Shown one piece after another: positions 60,404 through 64,000 of a stretch of DNA of 64,000 bases; within the stretch, counting starts at the first letter, position 1, and each line of letters begins with the position of its first letter. Where the stretch lies: the NCBI GenBank assembly GCA_913775315.1, contig CAJYIX010000013.1, forward strand, positions 1 to 64,000, written 5' to 3'. This DNA comes from an uncultured Sphingomonas sp. Its GTDB lineage: Bacteria; Pseudomonadota; Alphaproteobacteria; Sphingomonadales; Sphingomonadaceae. Under the pieces are notes generated by a model that did not search any database, was not told the origin of the DNA, and was given only the letters and a program-made list of their open reading frames with translations. Position numbers and translations under genes: made by a program.

Positions 60404-60829
60404 TCAGGCGACCGTCACGCCGACATCGACATTGCCGCGCGTCGCGTTCGAATAGGGGCAGGTCTGGTGCGCAAGTTCGACCAGCCGCTCGGCATCCGCG
60501 CGATCGAGACCGGGCAGGTCGACGACGAGATCGGCGGTGATGCCGAAGCCGCCCTCCAACCGCGGGCCGATGCCGACCGTCGCGGTGACGCTGGTCTCGG
60601 CCGGCACCTTGAGCTTGAGCTGCTGGCCCGCGACCTTGAGCGCACCGATGAAGCACGCCGAATAGCCCGCGGCGAACAGCTGCTCGGGATTGGTCCCCTC
60701 ACCGCCCGCACCGCCCAGTTCCTTGGGGGTCGACAGCGCCACGTCGAGCGCGCCGTCCGCCGACTTCGCCGTGCCGTCACGCCCGCCGGTCGCGGTCGCC
60801 TTGGTGCTGTATTTCACATCGACTGCCAT
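60404..60829 (-). CDS. ohr: organic hydroperoxide resistance protein Ohr
   Basis: 141 aa. Catalytic cysteines in AAGYSACFIGALKVAG (~res 60) and HQTCPYSNATRGN (~res 124), with Arg in the extended loop (GGRDGTAKS) and Glu in GTNPEQLFAAG. It reduces organic and fatty-acid hydroperoxides with lipoyl-linked reductant. Divergent from ohrR with two palindromic operators between; convergent with the sensor kinase. Confidence 0.96.
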   Translation of the reverse strand: MAVDVKYSTKATATGGRDGTAKSADGALDVALSTPKELGGAGGEGTNPEQLFAAGYSACFIGALKVAGQQLKLKVPAETSVTATVGIGPRLEGGFGITADLVVDLPGLDRADAERLVELAHQTCPYSNATRGNVDVGVTVA

Positions 60830-60856
60830 GGGATACTCCTTGGGCTTCGTTGAACT

Positions 60857-60872
60857 CGTTATCGCGATAACG
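60857..60872. promoter_or_regulatory. OhrR operator 1 (perfect 16-bp palindrome)
   Basis: CGTTATCGCGATAACG, 27 bases before the ohr ATG. A perfect inverted repeat of the MarR/OhrR kind, in the ohr-ohrR spacer. Confidence 0.85.
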
Positions 60873-60899
60873 AATATCTGAAACCGCGTAAAGCGGAAT

Positions 60900-60913
60900 C
60901 GTTATCGCGATAT
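60900..60913. promoter_or_regulatory. OhrR operator 2 (imperfect copy)
   Basis: CGTTATCGCGATAT: the left half and centre are identical to operator 1, the right half is degenerate. Centre-to-centre distance from operator 1 is ~43 bases (four helical turns), and it lies 24 bases before the ohrR ATG, fitting autorepression. Confidence 0.75.
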
Positions 60914-60937
60914 GGGATTTTATGCTAAGCCCTGGAA

Positions 60938-61381
60938 ATGCCAGCCGCCCTGCCCCTCGACGACCAGCTCTGCTTCGCGCTCTATTCGGCGTCGATGGCG
61001 GTTTCGCGCGCGTACAAGCCGATGCTCGACGCGCTGGGACTCACCTATCCGCAGTATCTCGTCCTCCATGCGCTGTGGGAGGAAGACGGCCGCACGATCG
61101 GCGCGATCGCCGAGCGGCTGGCGCTTGAGTCAAGCACGATCACCCCGCTGGTGAAGCGGCTCGAGGCTGCTGGATTCCTGGTGCGCGAGCGCAGCACCGA
61201 GGACGAACGTCGCGTCCTCGTCCGGCTGACACCGAGGGGCTGCGACATGCGCGAGGCGTGCGGATGCCTGGGCGAGGCGCTGGTCGCGCGGGCCGGGATG
61301 ACGCCCGACCGCCTCGCCGCGCTCAACCGCGACGTGCAGCGCCTGCGCGATGCGCTGGCCACGCGCGACCAGGGCCTGTAA
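60938..61381 (+). CDS. ohrR: MarR-family peroxide-sensing repressor OhrR
   Basis: 147 aa. Sensing Cys is in DDQLCFALYSASMAVSRAYKPM-like start (~res 12), the OhrR position. Winged helix: LTYPQYLVLHALWEEDGRTIGAIAERLALESSTITPLVKRLEAAGFLVRERSTEDERRVLVRL (in parts). Organic peroxide oxidises the Cys and frees the operators, turning on ohr. A second Cys pair (GCDMREACGCLG) could make disulfides, i.e. the 2-Cys type. Confidence 0.94.
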   Translation: MPAALPLDDQLCFALYSASMAVSRAYKPMLDALGLTYPQYLVLHALWEEDGRTIGAIAERLALESSTITPLVKRLEAAGFLVRERSTEDERRVLVRLTPRGCDMREACGCLGEALVARAGMTPDRLAALNRDVQRLRDALATRDQGL

Positions 61382-61391
61382 CGGGCGGGCC

Positions 61392-61736
61392 ATGAAAGCG
61401 ACGATCTGGCACAATCCGCGCTGCGGCACCTCGCGCAAGACGCTGGCGATCCTCGAGGAGACGCCGGGCGTCGAGGTCAGCGTGATCGAGTATCTCAAGA
61501 CCCCGCCGACGCGCGAGGAACTGCTGCGTCTGTATGCGCGCGCGGGCATGACGCCGCGGGACGGACTGCGCGCGAAGGAGCCACTGGCGGCGGAGACGGG
61601 CCTGCTCAACGCCGACGATGCCACCATCCTCGACGCGATGATGGCGCACCCGATCCTGATCGAGCGGCCGCTGGTCGAAACCGACAAGGGCGTGAAACTC
61701 TGCCGCCCGCAGGACAAGGTGCGCGAGATCTTGTGA
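61392..61736 (+). CDS. arsC: ArsC-type (glutaredoxin-dependent) arsenate reductase
   Basis: 114 aa. Active site [17 protein letters not shown] (Cys11), plus arsenate-binding Arg residues in [12 protein letters not shown] and [13 protein letters not shown] (Arg ~93 and ~106 region). Thioredoxin-like fold. Detoxifies arsenate or is a YfgD-like paralogue; no arsenite pump is nearby. Stop overlaps the acetyltransferase start. Confidence 0.9.
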   Translation: MKATIWHNPRCGTSRKTLAILEETPGVEVSVIEYLKTPPTREELLRLYARAGMTPRDGLRAKEPLAAETGLLNADDATILDAMMAHPILIERPLVETDKGVKLCRPQDKVREIL

Positions 61737-62278
61737 GCGAGTTCAACCGGATGAGCGCGGGCGAACGCTACGACCCGTTCGCGCCGGATATCGCCGCTGC
61801 GCTCGCCCGCGCCGGCGAGTGGATGGCGCGCTACAATGCCAGCTACACGCAGGCGAACGACGTGCGCGAGGCGCTGCTCCGCGAGGGCCTTGGCGCGGTT
61901 GGCGCAGGCTGTGTCGTGCGCCCGCCTTTCTTTGTCGATTACGGCGTCAACGTGAGCCTCGGCGAGCGCGTGTTCCTCAATTTCGACTGCGTAATCCTCG
62001 ACGTCTGTCCTGTCGTCATCGGCGACCGGACGCAGATCGGGCCGAAGGTGCAGATCTATGCCGCCGACCACCCCCGCGACGTCGCCAGCCGCGCGGCGGG
62101 GATCGAGTTCGGGCGCCCGGTGACGATCGGCGCCGACGTGTGGATCGGCGGCGGCGCGATCCTGTGCCCCGGCGTGACCGTGGGCGACGGCGCGATCGTC
62201 GGCGCAGGCGCGGTCGTCACGCGCGACGTGCCGCCGGGCGCCACCGTCGCCGGCAATCCTGCGCGCATCCGGGGATGA
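61733..62278 (+). CDS. maltose/galactoside O-acetyltransferase-like (LbH) protein
   Basis: 181 aa. N-terminal Mac domain: [31 protein letters not shown]. Hexapeptide repeats from ~75: [27 protein letters not shown] (in parts), [13 protein letters not shown] with catalytic His, [36 protein letters not shown] turns and AGNPARIRG end. Transfers acetyl from acetyl-CoA to a sugar hydroxyl. GTG start. Confidence 0.92.
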   Translation: MSEFNRMSAGERYDPFAPDIAAALARAGEWMARYNASYTQANDVREALLREGLGAVGAGCVVRPPFFVDYGVNVSLGERVFLNFDCVILDVCPVVIGDRTQIGPKVQIYAADHPRDVASRAAGIEFGRPVTIGADVWIGGGAILCPGVTVGDGAIVGAGAVVTRDVPPGATVAGNPARIRG

Positions 62279-62309
62279 CGAAAGGATCATGCGACGCTAG
62301 AGCGCGCGC

Positions 62310-64000
62310 ATGACCCAGATCACGCCCGAGATCGTCGCCGAGCACGGCCTGTCCGCGGAAGAATATGAGCGCGTCCTGAAGGCGCTCGGCCGCGAGCCCA
62401 ACCTCACCGAACTCGGCCTCTTCTCAGTCATGTGGTCCGAGCATTGCAGCTACAAGTCGAGCCGCATCCACTTGAAGAAGCTGCCGACGGAGGCGCCCTG
62501 GGTGATCTGCGGTCCGGGCGAGAATGCCGGCGTGATCGACATCGGCGACAATCAGGCCGCGATCTTCAAGATGGAGTCGCACAACCACCCCAGCTACATC
62601 GAACCGTATCAGGGCGCGGCGACGGGCGTGGGCGGCATCCTGCGCGACGTGTTTACGATGGGCGCGCGGCCGGTCGCGAACATGAACGCGCTGCGCTTCG
62701 GCCGGCCCGATCATCCGAAGATGCGCCACCTGATCGCGGGCGTCGTCCACGGCATCGGCGGCTATGGCAATTGCGTTGGCGTGCCGACGGTGGGCGGCGA
62801 GGTCAATTTCCACCCCGCCTATGACGGCAACATCCTCGTCAACGCGATGACCGTCGGCGTCGCGCAGCAGGACAAGATCTTCTATTCGGCCGCGGCGGGC
62901 ATCGGCAATCCGGTGGTCTACGTGGGGTCCAAAACCGGCCGCGACGGCATCCACGGCGCGACGATGGCCTCGGCCGATTTCGACGAGAAGTCGGATGAGA
63001 AGCGCCCGACCGTGCAGGTCGGCGACCCCTTCACCGAAAAGCTGCTGATCGAGGCCTGCCTCGAACTCATGGCGTCGGACGCGATCGTCGCGATCCAGGA
63101 CATGGGCGCGGCCGGCCTGACCAGCTCCAGCGTCGAGATGGCGTCGAAGGGCGGCGTCGGTATCGAGCTGGTCATGGACAACGTGCCGCAGCGCGAGACG
63201 GGGATGACCCCGTACGAGATGATGCTGTCCGAAAGCCAGGAGCGGATGCTCATGGTGCTGAAACCCGGCCGCGAGGGTGAGGCCGAGGCGATCTTCAAGA
63301 AGTGGGAACTCGACTTCGCGGTCATCGGCACCGTCACCGATACCGGCCGCATGGTGCTCAAGTGGCAGGGCGAAACCGTCGCCGACATCCCCCTCGCCCC
63401 GCTCGCCGACGAAGCGCCGCTCTACGACCGCCCGCACGTGCCGACGCCCAAGCCCGCCGAACTCGAGGATGCGCCCGAGAGCAGCGACGTGGCCGCCGAC
63501 CTCCTGAAGCTCATGGGCACCCCCGACCTCGCCAGCCGGCGCTGGATCTGGGAGCAGTACGACCACATGGTCGGCGCCGACACCGTCCAGCGCCCCGGCG
63601 GCGATGCCGCGGTGGTGCGCGTCCACGGCACCGACAAGGCGCTGGCGATCACCACCGACTGCACGCCGCGCTACTGCTTCGCCGATCCCGTCGAGGGCGG
63701 GAAGCAGGCGGTGGCGGAGGCGTGGCGCAACCTGACCGCGGTCGGGGCGACGCCGCTCGCCATCACCAACTGCCTCAACTTCGCCAACCCCCAGCGGCCC
63801 GAGATCATGGGCCAGATCGTCGGCTGCCTCGAGGGGATGGGCGACGCCTGCCGCGCGCTCGACTTCCCGATCGTCAGCGGCAACGTGTCGCTCTACAATG
63901 AATCCAAGGCGACCGGCGGCGGCTCGGCGATCCTGCCCACCCCCGCGATCGGTGGGGTCGGCCTGATGCAGGACTGGCAGAAGTCGGTCGGCATCGGCTT
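62310..64000 (+). CDS. purL: phosphoribosylformylglycinamidine synthase subunit PurL (3' end beyond the window)
   Basis: 563 codons of ~730; open at the right edge. Family pattern: [19 protein letters not shown] (catalytic His), [29 protein letters not shown] (in parts, ATP-binding), [25 protein letters not shown], and [11 protein letters not shown]. Second half starts near [16 protein letters not shown]. It makes FGAM from FGAR with ammonia from PurQ in purine synthesis. ATG 62310 has no strong ribosome site (a weak GAGCGCG). Confidence 0.96.
   Translation, partial: MTQITPEIVAEHGLSAEEYERVLKALGREPNLTELGLFSVMWSEHCSYKSSRIHLKKLPTEAPWVICGPGENAGVIDIGDNQAAIFKMESHNHPSYIEPYQGAATGVGGILRDVFTMGARPVANMNALRFGRPDHPKMRHLIAGVVHGIGGYGNCVGVPTVGGEVNFHPAYDGNILVNAMTVGVAQQDKIFYSAAAGIGNPVVYVGSKTGRDGIHGATMASADFDEKSDEKRPTVQVGDPFTEKLLIEACLELMASDAIVAIQDMGAAGLTSSSVEMASKGGVGIELVMDNVPQRETGMTPYEMMLSESQERMLMVLKPGREGEAEAIFKKWELDFAVIGTVTDTGRMVLKWQGETVADIPLAPLADEAPLYDRPHVPTPKPAELEDAPESSDVAADLLKLMGTPDLASRRWIWEQYDHMVGADTVQRPGGDAAVVRVHGTDKALAITTDCTPRYCFADPVEGGKQAVAEAWRNLTAVGATPLAITNCLNFANPQRPEIMGQIVGCLEGMGDACRALDFPIVSGNVSLYNESKATGGGSAILPTPAIGGVGLMQDWQKSVGIG

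Noticed and set aside
1..64000. CRISPR arrays, intact insertion sequences, rRNA genes, replication origin
   Set aside because: No regularly spaced repeats, no transposase frames with terminal repeats, and no rRNA-like stretches were seen.

Overview
The window is 64 kb of GC-rich, tightly packed chromosomal DNA from an alphaproteobacterium, most likely a sphingomonad. The pointers are a SciP-type DUF1153 protein (an alphaproteobacterial CtrA partner), a fused STAS-MlaE/MlaF/MlaD lipid transporter, a FecI/FecR/STN-TonB receptor module, long strings of genes overlapping by 4 bases (ATGA or GTGA), and CCA-encoding tRNA genes. The genus is an inference from gene content; no rRNA is present. Two genes run off the ends: an autotransporter-like passenger (left, minus strand) and purL (right, plus strand).

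Layout. 1-2 kb: start of an autotransporter-like gene, then a gene-poor stretch ending at tRNA-Gln(CUG). 2.2-7.6 kb: ppx/gppA-rlmE, a DUF559 nuclease pseudogene inside a pair of long inverted repeats, mnmA, sciP, a GlsB-like membrane protein with clear terminators, an imperfect palindromic element and a SIMPL protein. 7.9-20.6 kb: an RND efflux pair, DUF445, a HAD phosphatase, the four-gene mla-type operon, two conserved hypothetical genes and a periplasmic cyclophilin. 20.6-35.4 kb: an accessory-looking region that begins at tRNA-Ser(GGA) with a decayed tyrosine integrase. It holds azoreductase/HxlR, LysR/NTF2/SDR, a large catalase, a glutaminase remnant, SRPBCC-alcohol dehydrogenase-SDR, an MFS transporter, a thioredoxin-reductase-like flavoprotein with an Rrf2 regulator, and a carbohydrate-binding-module remnant.

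35.4-46.9 kb is nearly all minus strand. It holds an ATP-grasp amidoligase, a DUF3833 lipoprotein and an M20 peptidase. They are followed (reading transcription from 46.9 kb down to 38.4 kb) by one compact transcription unit: FecI sigma, FecR, STN/TonB receptor, thermostable-hemolysin-family protein, a fused adenylation/haem-oxygenase-like diiron protein, SDR, TPR protein and methyltransferase. It couples cell-surface signalling to an unassigned small-molecule or lipid-modifying cassette, and is the best candidate here for an undescribed system.

47-49.6 kb: serine hydrolase, rluE and rlmJ. 49.6-57.5 kb: a ten-gene minus-strand operon for an L-fucose/L-galactose-type oxidative sugar pathway, with palindromic operators in front and an IclR regulator at its end. 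57.6-64 kb: a Pro-rich DUF5666 protein, a two-component system, ohr/ohrR with textbook palindromic operators, arsC, a sugar acetyltransferase and purL.

Five genes are broken: DUF559, the integrase, glsA, the CBM remnant, and possibly whatever lay in the 32.7-33.1 kb gap. In DUF559 and the integrase, a stop sits where the family would have Trp.
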